Positions 9,300 through 19,460 are shown, numbered from the stretch's first letter. The stretch is DNA of 64,000 bases from Vibrio palustris (GCF_024346995.1 NZ_AP024888.1:1-64000), one strand, 5' to 3'. Numbers and translations: made by a program. The notes: generated from the letters alone by a model not told the origin.

Positions 9300-10406
9300 T
9301 TAAGATTCACTCTTTTTGTTCGGGTGTAATTTAACCCAAACTGTGTCATTACCATTTATCGTGATAACCCTATTATAGGTTTCAAACCCTTTTTTGGCGA
9401 CAGTGACTTGATGGCGGCCTACCGGGAGTACGATCTCGATCGGCGTACTGCCATAGTTAATACCATTAATTGTCACAGAGTCAGCATATTGATCTGAGCG
9501 TACAGTGACCGTTGCCCATTGTTTATCATGACGCTTTTGTTTATTCGTGGAGCCCTTCAAACAATAACGAGTCGATACGTTTAACAGTTTACATGCCGCT
9601 ACGGTTTCTGGCTTCGCTTGTATTTGAGCGCGAATTTGTGTGAAGTAATCATTGCTACCTTCAAACCCACTACGAATGACTTGTGAATCTTGAACCGTAA
9701 TATTGAGCTCAACTCCCTTCGTATATTGTTTTGCTAACGAAGACTCAGTCAGTTGATTGAGTAATTGAGACCGAAATGTTTTGACCGCTTTTTGTTTCGT
9801 TAGATGTTTACCTTGGCTTGCGCATTCGCCGAGCGTCATCGTAGTTGAACAATTGGTTTTATAGCTCGTTTCAATCGCGCTACTTTCTCGAAGTTCTGCT
9901 TCTAAACGCTTAACGCGCGCATCAATGCGGCTTTCTTGAAGGTTAGAAAACTCAGTTTTAACCCGCGCAAGCTTTTGTTTCTTGCGAGATAACGCCATTT
10001 CATTTTCAGTAATAGCTTGCTGTTTATCAAGTTGTGCGGATTGGTTGGATTTAACCGCATCCCAAGCCTTTTGGTAAGCTTTTTGAAAGCTAACCAAATC
10101 TGTATCTGGATCTTCTAATAATATCTGATACTGCTTATCAAGCGCTGACTTGGCTCTATTCTTTTTCGTTTGTAGCTCTTCTCCTTCGCGCTTTAGCTTG
10201 GCCAATTCATTTTTTTGTTGCTGTAGTTGACTGGCTTGCTGATTATACTCAGAAGAGAGTGCATCAATATCACTCTGTTTGTTTGTTAATTTTTTATCGA
10301 TAGACGCTACTTGATCAACGGGTTTGACCTCATTAGCTTGTACCGATGTGGTTACCCAAATTGGGCTTAGCGCAAGTAATAGCGCTGGGATGCGATGTTT
10401 GATCAT
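9300..10406 (-). CDS. Secreted coiled-coil/PEGA-domain protein, paralogue of the FGE-like neighbour
   Basis: The 368-residue protein begins MIKHRIPALLLALSPIW, a signal peptide. The ATG at 10406 is preferred because AGGGA lies just upstream; an in-frame TTG at 10421 contains this SD region and is less likely. A coiled coil (about 30-190) is followed by the same four-cysteine pattern as its neighbour (CSTTMTLGEC, ACKLLNVSTRYC) and ends in a PEGA domain (NYGSTPIEIVLPVGRHQV). It ends where the neighbour's FGE domain would begin. The two genes are a tandem duplication, 149 bp apart on the same strand, probably both acting in the periplasm. No specific function is known to me. Confidence 0.8.
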   Translation of the reverse strand: MIKHRIPALLLALSPIWVTTSVQANEVKPVDQVASIDKKLTNKQSDIDALSSEYNQQASQLQQQKNELAKLKREGEELQTKKNRAKSALDKQYQILLEDPDTDLVSFQKAYQKAWDAVKSNQSAQLDKQQAITENEMALSRKKQKLARVKTEFSNLQESRIDARVKRLEAELRESSAIETSYKTNCSTTMTLGECASQGKHLTKQKAVKTFRSQLLNQLTESSLAKQYTKGVELNITVQDSQVIRSGFEGSNDYFTQIRAQIQAKPETVAACKLLNVSTRYCLKGSTNKQKRHDKQWATVTVRSDQYADSVTINGINYGSTPIEIVLPVGRHQVTVAKKGFETYNRVITINGNDTVWVKLHPNKKSES

Positions 10407-10849
10407 AGGTCCCTGCAACAATTTTACGTTTTACCACCGAAATAGTGGGAAAGACAATCTTATGACAGCATAAATACAACGCTGACTCTTATAGTAACTA
10501 TTCACCTGAACTAGGCTATAAAAATATTTTTATAAACTAGATCACTGATTTTTTAACTTTTATAAATATGCAATTTTACATTTTGAGCTGTTAAATAAAA
10601 TATGCAAGCTTATTATGACATATACGACCGTATTTTAGAATTGAATAGACATTGACCGTAATTAATGTGCACTTGATCATTGTTCCGAGTCGAGTAATTC
10701 GTGTTCAGTAATGAATATAGCAGAGTTTTCAGGGGGCTGTGATCTGGTTGCATCGCTTTCTAAGTTCATTGTGATAGACTCAGGATGGTTTGGCTTTGCT
10801 GACGAGTTTGTTATCGTATCAAAGGTGTTTAACGAAGGAACGTTACGGT
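10407..10849. other. Gene-free AT-rich divergent promoter region
   Basis: This gap separates the minus-strand PEGA gene from the plus-strand AraC gene. It is AT-rich, especially 10500-10620, and must hold both promoters. No convincing gene or known operator was recognised. Confidence 0.6.
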
Positions 10850-11665
10850 ATGGAAGGTTTTTACACACAATCTTGGCTTGATGAAGGCCAGGGGGATACA
10901 GCGTTTTTAAAGCCGGCGGAATTGGTCAGCTTACCGGCTGAAATGGCTCGCCATGAACATGAACATACACAAATTGTGATTGGTTTAAATGGTCAAATGG
11001 AATTTGAAGTGAGCGGCATTGGTAACATTGTGCATCCGGGACAAGGGTGTGTGGTGACCTGCGGAGCGGGTCATGCCTTTGGCGGCATTAGTCAGCAATC
11101 GGATATTTTAGTCCTTAATATGCCCACGCCACAAGATAACGAACCTTTATTGATGACTCAACTCAATGAACTTGCCAACCATGATACTTATTTTCAGTTA
11201 GATAGCCAAATCCAAAAATTGATTCAGATTTTAACTCATGAAATGCAAGCGAATCCTGAGAGTTGGCAATTGAAGCGAGCATGCAATGATACTTTGCTGG
11301 CTGTATTGCAACGTCATGTTTGCGCATTTCAACTGCAATGGCGAGAGTCTCGCTTCGATATTGATGTAATCGATCGTTATATCGAAAAGCATATTGCCTA
11401 TCCAATCACCGTCGCCCAATTAGCAGGCGCAGTATTTCTGGGTGAAAGTCAGTTTTATGAACGATTTAAACAAGCAACTAAGATAACGCCCCACCAGTAT
11501 CTTGTGAAAAAACGCCTTGATAAAGCCAAGAAAATGCTAGAAGAAGGGCGGTTTACCATTAGTCAAATTTCTGACGCTACGGGCTTTTCAAGCGCTAGTG
11601 TATTTAGCCATATATTCTCTCGCCAAGTTGGGTGCTCTCCTTCTCAGTACCGTAAACGTAGTTAA
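10850..11665 (+). CDS. AraC-family transcriptional regulator with N-terminal cupin domain
   Basis: The 271-residue regulator has a cupin-like sensor domain (about 10-95, including HEHEHTQIVIGLNG and GHAFGG) and two AraC helix-turn-helix motifs at the C-terminus (VAQLAGAVFLGESQFYERFKQ and ISQISDATGFSSASVFSHIF). The ATG at 10850 follows AAGGA at suitable distance; a TTG 60 bp upstream is less likely. It is transcribed toward putA, and that putA lacks the DNA-binding domain that makes some PutA proteins their own repressor. It is therefore the natural candidate regulator of proline use. This link is inferred from position, not shown. Confidence 0.85.
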   Translation: MEGFYTQSWLDEGQGDTAFLKPAELVSLPAEMARHEHEHTQIVIGLNGQMEFEVSGIGNIVHPGQGCVVTCGAGHAFGGISQQSDILVLNMPTPQDNEPLLMTQLNELANHDTYFQLDSQIQKLIQILTHEMQANPESWQLKRACNDTLLAVLQRHVCAFQLQWRESRFDIDVIDRYIEKHIAYPITVAQLAGAVFLGESQFYERFKQATKITPHQYLVKKRLDKAKKMLEEGRFTISQISDATGFSSASVFSHIFSRQVGCSPSQYRKRS

Positions 11666-11727
11666 TCATTGTGACTGTCAGGGATGTTACTCGTGATCCC
11701 TACAGGTGTATCAAATCTGTTAATAAG

Positions 11728-11757
11728 CCGAGTTTTTAACAAAAAACTCGGAGTTTT
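11728..11757 (+). terminator. Terminator after the AraC gene
   Basis: The stem CCGAGTTTTT / AAAAACTCGG has a 4-nt loop and is followed by AGTTTTTAAC. The element GAGTTTTTAAC occurs twice, at 11730 and 11751, as a direct repeat overlapping the hairpin. Confidence 0.75.
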
Positions 11758-11845
11758 TAACAAGTATTCTTCTCATACTCAAAATACACTGCCAAGCTAA
11801 TGTATGGAATTTCCGGAAACGAACACCGGACATGGAGGATAATGC

Positions 11846-14800
11846 ATGTTTAACGCTATGGATGTATTACAACCTGAGTATATCGATCAACCGCTCGAGA
11901 CACTTTGGGCTGAAATCTCACCTTTGTATATGGTTGATGAGTCACAATGGCTACAGCAACTCTTACCGCTTGCTACCCCAACCGAGCAAGAAAAAGCCCA
12001 AATTAGTACCAATACAACTGAGTTGATCCGCGCTATCCGTGATGACAAACGATCAGTACAAATGATTGATGCGCTATTGCTTGAGTATAGTTTAGACACT
12101 CAAGAAGGGATCTTATTGATGTGTTTAGCGGAAGCATTGATGCGTATTCCGGATACAGAAACGGCCGATGCTTTCATTCGAGATCGTTTGAGTGTCGCGG
12201 ATTGGAAGTCACATCTTAATCATTCCGAATCGGTATTTGTAAATGCTTCTACTTGGGGATTAATGCTAACTGGAAAAGTTGTCGGATTGAAAAATCCCGA
12301 TAAAACCAGCCCTAATCAAGCGTTAAATCGTTTAGTTAATAAGTTATCTGAGCCGGTTATTCGTAAAGCGATGCAGCAAGCCATGAAGATTATGGGACAC
12401 CAGTTTGTTCTGGGACGTTCCATGAAAGAAGCACAAAAGAATGGCAAGCCTCTAAGAGAAAAAGGCTTTACTTATTCGTTTGATATGCTTGGAGAAGCGG
12501 CGTTAACATCGGCAGATTCTAATGTGTATTACCAAGATTATCTCATGGCGATTGAAGCGGTTGGCAAGAATCAATCTGATAGTACAGTCAGTCCAGCTGC
12601 TTCAGTATCGATTAAGTTATCCGCTATTCATCCTCGTTATGAAGTTGCTAATTATGATCGCGTCGTCGATGAATTATATCAGCGTATGTTGTCTTTACTC
12701 GAGTATGCCATTCAATACGATGTCGCGATTACCATTGATGCTGAAGAAGCCGATCGCCTAGAGATATCGTTGCAGCTCTTCGAGAAGTTGTATCGTCATG
12801 AAAGTGTCCGCGGCTGGGGTAAGTTTGGCTTAGTTATCCAAGCGTATTCAAAACGTGCGTTGCCGACACTCGTGTGGTTAACCGCATTAGCAAAAGAACT
12901 TGGTGATGTTATTCCGATGCGTCTGGTAAAAGGTGCTTACTGGGATAGCGAGATTAAATGGTCGCAGCAAAGTGGTTATGACAATTATCCAGTGTTTACG
13001 CGTAAAGAAGCAACCGATGTTTCTTATTTAGCGTGTGCCCGTTTTCTATTAAGCGAACATGTGAAAGGGCATTTATACCCTCAATTTGCAGGGCATAACG
13101 CGCAAACGGTCAGTTCTATTGCTGTTATGGCAGCCCACCAAGAATTTGAATTTCAACGCTTGCACGGTATGGGCGAAGCACTTTTTAATCAAGTACTTAA
13201 GAAATATGGGCAAGATGTTCGTATTTATGCACCAGTCGGCAGTCATAAAGATCTCTTGCCTTATTTGGTCCGCCGTTTACTTGAAAACGGCGCGAATAGC
13301 TCTTTCGTTCATCGCCTCATTGATGCGCGCTGTCCGATTGAAGAGCTCACTCAACACCCTGTTGATATGCTACTTGCACAGCCTTCATTACATAATGAGC
13401 GTATAACACTACCTCCTAATATTTACCCCCAGCGGCGTAATTCTCGCGGCGTGAATGTGGATATTGAAAGCGAAGCACTTCCTTTTAATCAAGCGGTTAA
13501 TCAATGGCTAAGTCATCAGTGGTCGGGAGCTCCTGTGATCACTGATGGAGAAACTAACGAAAGCATGATCATCCATGATCATGCTTCCGAAACTGTAACC
13601 GCACCGTTTGATCGTCGCATTACTGTTGGTCATATGATTTACGCTGACCTTGATCATGTTTCCAAAGCGATTGCGGGAGCTCAAGCCGCTTTACCTAATT
13701 GGCAAGCACTGGCATACCGAGAGCGTGCTAATAAGTTAGATGCATTAGCTGATTGTTTGGAAGAAAATCTTGTTGAACTGGTGGCTCTTTGCCATATGGA
13801 AGCGGGAAAAACGATTCACGATAGTATTGATGAAGTTCGTGAAGCGGTCGATTTTTGTCGCTTTTATGCGAAGCAATCAGAGGTATTTAATCCGCAAACC
13901 TTGACAGATTTTAACGGTCAGTCGTTTACTTATCAGAGAGGCGGGCTGGGAGTTATTGCTTGTATTAGCCCTTGGAACTTTCCACTCGCTATATTCTTAG
14001 GCCAAATTGTTGCTGCTGCGGTAAGTGGTAATACGGTCGTGGCGAAACCGGCGGAGCAAACGTCTCTTATTGCTTGTCGAGCGGTGGAGCTTATCAAAGA
14101 ATCTGGATTTCCAGCAGGAGTTGTACAGCTTGTGCCGGGTATTGGTGCTGATATTGGACAGAAACTAACCAGTGATGAGCGCATTGCAGGCGTCGCCTTT
14201 ACTGGCTCAACACTCACAGCACAGAAGATCAACCAAACGTTAGCTTATCGTGATAGTGATCCCGTTCCGATGATCGCAGAGACGGGTGGGCAAAACACGA
14301 TGATCGTCGATAGTACCGCGCTTCCAGAGCAGGTGGTTAGAGATGTGTTACGCTCGGCTTTTGCTTCCGCTGGGCAGCGCTGTTCTGCATTACGGGTATT
14401 GTTTGTTCAAGAGGATGTTGCTGATCGAATCATTACTTTGATTAAAGGGGCGATGCAGGAATTACGTTTGGGTTTACCATACGAACATTCGACGGATGTT
14501 GGTCCTGTGATTGATACAAAAGCACGCGATAAACTGAATGCTCATATCGCTCATATGAAAGCCACACAGACGCTTGTTACTGAGTTAGCCATCCCGGAAT
14601 CGTGTCAACATGGAGATTTTGTGCCGCCATGCGCATTTGAAATCGACTCAATTAACGTGTTACAAGAAGAACACTTCGGGCCGATATTGCATATTGTGCG
14701 TTATCAAGCGAGTGATTTGCCACAAGTTCTAAAAAGTATTAACGATACTGGGTTTGGCTTAACTTTGGGTGTACACAGTCGAAATGAAACGACTTATCGT

Positions 14801-14965
14801 TGGATTGAAGCGCATGCTCGTGTGGGGAACTGTTATATCAACCGTGATCAAGTTGGCGCGGTGGTAGGCGTGCAGCCATTTGGTGGTCAAGGATTATCAG
14901 GAACTGGCCCTAAAGCTGGCGGGCCTCATTATTTATACCGTTTTACTCAAGCACAGTACGATTAG
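11846..14965 (+). CDS. putA: Bifunctional proline dehydrogenase / pyrroline-5-carboxylate dehydrogenase, without RHH and C-terminal domains
   Basis: PutA oxidises proline to glutamate in two steps, FAD-dependent then NAD-dependent. The 1039-residue protein has the proline dehydrogenase barrel (about 130-480, with RLVKGAYWDSEIK and RRLLENGANSSFVHRL) and an aldehyde dehydrogenase domain (about 570-1030), including ISPWNFPLAIFLGQ, ETGGQN and the catalytic cysteine in GQRCSA. It lacks the N-terminal ribbon-helix-helix domain of the 1320-residue E. coli protein and stops at LSGTGPKAGGPHYLYRFTQAQYD. In E. coli another 200 or so residues follow this point; here they are encoded by the next gene, in the same frame after one stop codon. 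SD GGAGG lies 7 nt before the ATG. Confidence 0.95.
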   Translation: MFNAMDVLQPEYIDQPLETLWAEISPLYMVDESQWLQQLLPLATPTEQEKAQISTNTTELIRAIRDDKRSVQMIDALLLEYSLDTQEGILLMCLAEALMRIPDTETADAFIRDRLSVADWKSHLNHSESVFVNASTWGLMLTGKVVGLKNPDKTSPNQALNRLVNKLSEPVIRKAMQQAMKIMGHQFVLGRSMKEAQKNGKPLREKGFTYSFDMLGEAALTSADSNVYYQDYLMAIEAVGKNQSDSTVSPAASVSIKLSAIHPRYEVANYDRVVDELYQRMLSLLEYAIQYDVAITIDAEEADRLEISLQLFEKLYRHESVRGWGKFGLVIQAYSKRALPTLVWLTALAKELGDVIPMRLVKGAYWDSEIKWSQQSGYDNYPVFTRKEATDVSYLACARFLLSEHVKGHLYPQFAGHNAQTVSSIAVMAAHQEFEFQRLHGMGEALFNQVLKKYGQDVRIYAPVGSHKDLLPYLVRRLLENGANSSFVHRLIDARCPIEELTQHPVDMLLAQPSLHNERITLPPNIYPQRRNSRGVNVDIESEALPFNQAVNQWLSHQWSGAPVITDGETNESMIIHDHASETVTAPFDRRITVGHMIYADLDHVSKAIAGAQAALPNWQALAYRERANKLDALADCLEENLVELVALCHMEAGKTIHDSIDEVREAVDFCRFYAKQSEVFNPQTLTDFNGQSFTYQRGGLGVIACISPWNFPLAIFLGQIVAAAVSGNTVVAKPAEQTSLIACRAVELIKESGFPAGVVQLVPGIGADIGQKLTSDERIAGVAFTGSTLTAQKINQTLAYRDSDPVPMIAETGGQNTMIVDSTALPEQVVRDVLRSAFASAGQRCSALRVLFVQEDVADRIITLIKGAMQELRLGLPYEHSTDVGPVIDTKARDKLNAHIAHMKATQTLVTELAIPESCQHGDFVPPCAFEIDSINVLQEEHFGPILHIVRYQASDLPQVLKSINDTGFGLTLGVHSRNETTYRWIEAHARVGNCYINRDQVGAVVGVQPFGGQGLSGTGPKAGGPHYLYRFTQAQYD

Positions 14966-14977
14966 AGGGGAATGTCG

Positions 14978-15679
14978 ATGGTAGTACATCCGAGTGCGCG
15001 TTTTGCAGATGCTGAATCTGCTTGGGATAATTGGCAACAAACGCGCTTTGATTATAAAAAAGAAGCCTTACTCTCTTGGCAACAACAGCTTTATCCATTT
15101 AGGATCGAGCTTGCTCAAGTTATGCAATATCAATTGACGCACAGCGAAAACACAGTCGCCAAAATTCACCACTTAGTCGGACCAACAGGTGAAACGAACG
15201 AATTATATACAACTGGTCGTGGCGTTACCCTATTGATTCAAAAAGATGTGAGTGAAAATGCGCAAAAAGCGACGGTTGCTCAGTGTACTGCAGCGTTAAG
15301 TGCCGGGAATTGTGTCATTATATGCAGCGATGACATTGAGTTTCTTAACCAACTAAATGAAACTTATGAGCAATCGATGTTACCGTCCAATTTGCTGATC
15401 ACTCTACCGTTTGAGAGCTATGATTCGGTACTCGAATCGGATGTCCGTAACGTTGGATTGATTGGGAATAAAGAGATGGAAGTGGCACTAAATCGAGCGC
15501 TTGCAGAGCGTTCTGGTGCGATGGTGAGTTTAGTCTGTGAAACCGATCTAACCGAGTTACCAGTGACTCGAGATCCCAATTTAGTTTTGCGCTTCATTAC
15601 TGAACGTACACGCACCATTAATATTACCGCAGTGGGTGGTAATGCTAATCTTTTAGAGCTTGGCAGTAGCACACACTAA
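14978..15679 (+). CDS. Detached PutA C-terminal domain
   Basis: This 233-residue protein matches the C-terminal domain of long PutA proteins: GPTGETNELY corresponds to GPTGERNTY and the end AVGGNANLLELG to AAGGNASLMTIG of E. coli PutA (compared from memory). In long PutA that domain has an aldehyde-dehydrogenase-like fold, caps the P5C dehydrogenase site and supports substrate channelling. The gene lies in the same frame as putA, separated by TAG and a few codons. AGGGG at 14966-14970 is 7 nt before the ATG at 14978, which is preferred over the ATG at 14972 only 1 nt from the SD. It keeps no catalytic cysteine motif, so it is probably a non-catalytic partner of PutA. Such genes are often labelled as a P5C dehydrogenase. 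Confidence 0.85.
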   Translation: MVVHPSARFADAESAWDNWQQTRFDYKKEALLSWQQQLYPFRIELAQVMQYQLTHSENTVAKIHHLVGPTGETNELYTTGRGVTLLIQKDVSENAQKATVAQCTAALSAGNCVIICSDDIEFLNQLNETYEQSMLPSNLLITLPFESYDSVLESDVRNVGLIGNKEMEVALNRALAERSGAMVSLVCETDLTELPVTRDPNLVLRFITERTRTINITAVGGNANLLELGSSTH

Positions 15680-15753
15680 ATGAACTACTCCGTTAGTCTC
15701 CTCGCAAGTTCGACAAGACAGGGAAAAACGTGAGTTATAAAGAGGATATGTAT

Positions 15754-17253
15754 ATGGATACAAGTAGCATAGCGATAACAGGCACTTTCGTTGTCTATTT
15801 GGTTCTGATGTTAGCGATAGGATTATACGCGTATCAACGAACCAAAAGCTCATCGGATTATTTTTTAGGTGGACGCTCGCTAGGCCCTTGGCCATCTGCG
15901 TTATCGGCAGGTGCATCTGATATGAGTGGTTGGTTACTGCTTGGCTTACCTGGTTACGCGTATGCATCGGGTTTTGAAGCGACCTGGTTAGCGGGAGGTT
16001 TGCTGTTCGGCTCCTGGTTGAACTGGCTGATTGCTGCCAAGCGTTTACGTACCTATAGTATTACGACCGACTCACTGACATTACCGCAATTTTTTGCCCG
16101 TCGGTTTAATGATAATTCATCTATGCTTCAGAGTATTTCTGCCTTTTTCATCTTGCTGTTTTTCTTATTTTATACCAGTGCAGGCTTGGTAGCCGGCGGC
16201 AAGCTGTTTGAGACCGTGTTTGGCTTAGACTACCGTTATGCTGTTGTCATAGGTACCGCGTGTGTGGTGTCTTACACTTTGTTTGGTGGTTTTTTAGCGG
16301 TTGCATGGACTGATTTAGTCCAGGGTCTGTTAATGTCGGCGGCATTAATTGCGGTGCCACTCGTGGCGTTAGACGGTGAAGGTGGTATTAGTACCTTTCA
16401 AGCGCAAATGACCGATATTAACCCAGAATTATTAACGTTTTGGAACTCGATAGACGGTAAACCACTTGGTGCTATTGCCATCATATCGTTGGTCGCTTGG
16501 GGATTAGGTTATTTTGGCCAGCCACATATTTTGGCACGTTTCAAAGCAACACGCTCAAATAAAGACATTAAAACGGCTCGCCGTATTGCTTTGGTTTGGA
16601 CTGCACTGTCTATGTGTGGTGCTTTACTTGCCGGTATGGTGGGATTGCTTTATGTACAAAACAACCCGGGTATTGCACTCGATGATGGTGAAAAAGTCTT
16701 CATGTTACTGGTCAACGCGATGTTCCACCCAGTGGTTGCGGGTATTTTGTTAGCGGCGATATTAGCCGCGATTATGAGTACAGCTGACTCTCAGTTATTA
16801 GTGTCGTCATCGGCATTTTCTGAAGATCTCTATAAACAAATAATCAATAAAGACGCGACATCGAAGCAAGTGGTGATGATGGGACGTGTAGGTGTCATTG
16901 TTATTTCTCTCATTGCATTGAGCTTGGCGATGAATCCAGATAGCTCGGTATTAGGATTGGTTTCCTATGCATGGGCGGGCTTTGGCGCAGCATTTGGTCC
17001 AGCTTTGCTAATTAGCTTGTATTGGTCGAAAATGACGCGTTATGGCGCTCTAGCCGGTATTATTGTCGGTGGTGCGACTATTGTTTGGTGGAAACAGCAA
17101 ACTGGCGGCTTGTTTGATGTGTATGAGTTGGTTCCTGGATTTATTTTCTCGACAATCGCGATTATTGTAGTGAGTAAATTGGGGGATGGGCCGGAAGAGT
17201 CTGTTGCCCAGCAGCATAAAACCTACTTAAATCAATTAGAAACGCTGGATTAA
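15754..17253 (+). CDS. putP: Sodium/proline symporter
   Basis: PutP is a member of the sodium:solute symporter family importing proline with Na+. From the ATG at 15754 the product has 499 residues with about 13 membrane segments and family motifs YFLGGRSLGPWPSALSAGASDMSGWL near the N-terminus and ILAAIMSTADSQLLVSSSA in TM8/9. SD AGAGG lies 8 nt upstream; a GTG at 15730 is possible but gives no family-like extension. It closes the put gene set after putA and its detached domain, with a 74-bp gap, and has its own terminator. Confidence 0.95.
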   Translation: MDTSSIAITGTFVVYLVLMLAIGLYAYQRTKSSSDYFLGGRSLGPWPSALSAGASDMSGWLLLGLPGYAYASGFEATWLAGGLLFGSWLNWLIAAKRLRTYSITTDSLTLPQFFARRFNDNSSMLQSISAFFILLFFLFYTSAGLVAGGKLFETVFGLDYRYAVVIGTACVVSYTLFGGFLAVAWTDLVQGLLMSAALIAVPLVALDGEGGISTFQAQMTDINPELLTFWNSIDGKPLGAIAIISLVAWGLGYFGQPHILARFKATRSNKDIKTARRIALVWTALSMCGALLAGMVGLLYVQNNPGIALDDGEKVFMLLVNAMFHPVVAGILLAAILAAIMSTADSQLLVSSSAFSEDLYKQIINKDATSKQVVMMGRVGVIVISLIALSLAMNPDSSVLGLVSYAWAGFGAAFGPALLISLYWSKMTRYGALAGIIVGGATIVWWKQQTGGLFDVYELVPGFIFSTIAIIVVSKLGDGPEESVAQQHKTYLNQLETLD

Positions 17254-17272
17254 TCCACGTGTTTTCCTAAAG

Positions 17273-17300
17273 AAGCCTCGCACAACGCGAGGCTTTTTTG
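17273..17300 (+). terminator. Terminator after putP
   Basis: Stem AAGCCTCGC / GCGAGGCTT with loop ACAAC is followed by a T run. The remaining gap to the next gene (17301-17570) is AT-rich promoter sequence without recognised sites. Confidence 0.92.
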
Positions 17301-17570
17301 ATTGTACTAACATTCTTACAATATAAAGTTTTCCCAAATCAGTGTGCGTAGATAATTGTATGCTTCGATTGAATCTTCCTATCCTTTCCTGTTTGCACCA
17401 ATGCATAACTGATTTTTGTGTTGTAAGTCACGATTTTATCTATTTTTTTAAACAAGTTTAACAGTTAGCCGTTATATAGAGCGGAGTTATACGTTCTCAT
17501 AATAAGCCAACATATGTGCAAAAAACTGAGTATCAACTTACAACAAGAATGAGTTCCAAGGAGCATATAA

Positions 17571-19460
17571 ATGCAACTTACCTTAAAGAGAAAAATGGTT
17601 TTCTCTGTCGTTTTAGCGATCACTTTGACGGCAGGCGCGTTGTTAATCGCGGGTTATCAAGCTTTTAAAGCTGAAACTTGGCGTTATATTGAAAGTGAAA
17701 GTATTAATACACTTAACGCTCATGCGAAGGGAATTAGTGATTGGATTGAAACGAAGCAAGCGACGATTCATGGCCTAGCACAAGAGGTAGCATCTAACCC
17801 TGAGGCGGACGTGGTTCCTTTTTTACGCCAAGCTTATACGTCTGGTGCCTTTGGGTTAACATATTATGGTGAAGAAAACGGCGACATGCATCGTCAAGAT
17901 CCTTCACTTAATAAAGCTGGTTATGATCCCCGAGCTCGTGGGTGGTATAAATTAGCGAAAGCACAAGGCAAAGCGGTGACGACTGAACCTTATGTAAGTG
18001 TGACTATGCAAGCGTTAGTCGTCACTTTGGCAGAGCCGATAATGGAGAATGGACAACTGATTGGTGTGGCGGCCTCGAATTTGTCTCTCGATAAAATTAT
18101 TCGTGATGTACTGGCCATTAAAGTGCCTGGTAACGGTTATGCCATTTTGGTGAGTGATAACGGCACTATTATCGCTCATCCAAATAAAGATATGATTCTT
18201 AAAAATATCAATGATATTGCTCCTCAGCTGACCATGCAAAAGTTAGCAATGGCCATTCAAGACCACGATCAGCTTGAGGAAAATATTGGTGGGAAGTCAT
18301 CAATTATGATGGCAAGTGATATTTCGAATACCGATTGGAATCTCGTTATGGTGATGAATAAATCGGTATTAGAGCAGCCTTTGAATCAGATGCTTATCAC
18401 CCAGTTATTGATAGGATTCGCGATTCTCGTCATTATGGGGGTTGTAACGTCGTGGTTTGTGGCACTTCAGCTACGTGGATTGACTAATATTACCAATGCT
18501 TTAACAGATATTGCCGAAGGTGATGGCGATTTAACTCGTCGTTTAGAGGTGAATAGTTCTGATGAGGTAGGGATTCTTGCTGATAAATTCAATAAATTTG
18601 TTAGTCGCTTACATAACATGGTGGTGAATGTAAAAGCGGTCAGTACACACTTAAATGAAGGGGCAAATAGTTCGGCCACCGCTGCTAACCAGCGTCGAGA
18701 ACGTATTCAGCAACAGCAAAATGAAATTACAATGGTTGCTACTGCCGTAACGGAAATGGCCTCGGCAACGGCAGAGATCGCTGGTAATGCGGATAATACG
18801 GCAAGTAATGCCAATCAATCCGTAGAATTGGGAGATCAAAGTTATCAACAAATGCAGCAAAGCAAACAATCGATTGATCAGCTCGCGGCAGAGTTAACCA
18901 GTGCGGTTGCGATTATTGGTGAACTTGAAGTCAACGCAAACGAAATCTCAACAATTCTTTCGACCATTCGTGGTATTGCAGAGCAGACCAATTTGCTCGC
19001 GCTGAATGCAGCGATCGAAGCGGCGCGCGCCGGGGAGCAAGGACGCGGATTTGCAGTAGTAGCGGATGAGGTGCGCGTGTTGTCACAACGAACTCATGCG
19101 TCAACCGAAGAGATCCAAACCAAGATTTCTAGCTTACAAAGTGTCACAAAAAATGCAGTGACGGCAATGACGGACAGCCATAACTTAGTGGAAACCAGCG
19201 TAGGTGATGTCAACCAAACCGCGGAAAGTTTACAAGCGATTAGTAATGCGATCCGTTCTATTAGTGATATGGCGACGCAAATAGCAGCAGCGGCAGAAGA
19301 GCAGTCATTAGTGACCTCCGATATTAATACTAATACTGAATCTGTTCGTGAAGTCAGTGAACAACTTGCAAGTGATGCGGTTGCGGCAGTGGATAAAGCG
19401 AAAGAGTTGCATGAGTTGGCAAATCAATTAGAGCAAGAGATATCACGCTTTAAGTTATAG
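17571..19460 (+). CDS. Methyl-accepting chemotaxis protein with dCache sensor
   Basis: The 629-residue transducer has TM1 (about 10-30), a periplasmic double Cache domain (about 35-275), TM2 (about 280-302), a HAMP domain (about 305-355) and a signalling domain with the conserved tip [16 protein letters not shown] near 485. The sensor contains [12 protein letters not shown] and EPYVSV, resembling the amino-acid-binding dCache motif (Y, R, W, Y), but the usual distal aspartate position appears as Asn in GVAASNLSL. It follows the put genes after a terminator, so a link to proline or another amino acid is possible but unproven. It signals through CheW/CheA encoded elsewhere. Confidence 0.93.
   Translation: MQLTLKRKMVFSVVLAITLTAGALLIAGYQAFKAETWRYIESESINTLNAHAKGISDWIETKQATIHGLAQEVASNPEADVVPFLRQAYTSGAFGLTYYGEENGDMHRQDPSLNKAGYDPRARGWYKLAKAQGKAVTTEPYVSVTMQALVVTLAEPIMENGQLIGVAASNLSLDKIIRDVLAIKVPGNGYAILVSDNGTIIAHPNKDMILKNINDIAPQLTMQKLAMAIQDHDQLEENIGGKSSIMMASDISNTDWNLVMVMNKSVLEQPLNQMLITQLLIGFAILVIMGVVTSWFVALQLRGLTNITNALTDIAEGDGDLTRRLEVNSSDEVGILADKFNKFVSRLHNMVVNVKAVSTHLNEGANSSATAANQRRERIQQQQNEITMVATAVTEMASATAEIAGNADNTASNANQSVELGDQSYQQMQQSKQSIDQLAAELTSAVAIIGELEVNANEISTILSTIRGIAEQTNLLALNAAIEAARAGEQGRGFAVVADEVRVLSQRTHASTEEIQTKISSLQSVTKNAVTAMTDSHNLVETSVGDVNQTAESLQAISNAIRSISDMATQIAAAAEEQSLVTSDINTNTESVREVSEQLASDAVAAVDKAKELHELANQLEQEISRFKL

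Noticed and set aside
10677-10868. 63-codon minus-strand open frame upstream of and over the AraC gene start
   Set aside because: It overlaps the AraC coding start and the promoter region, and has no family similarity or good SD.
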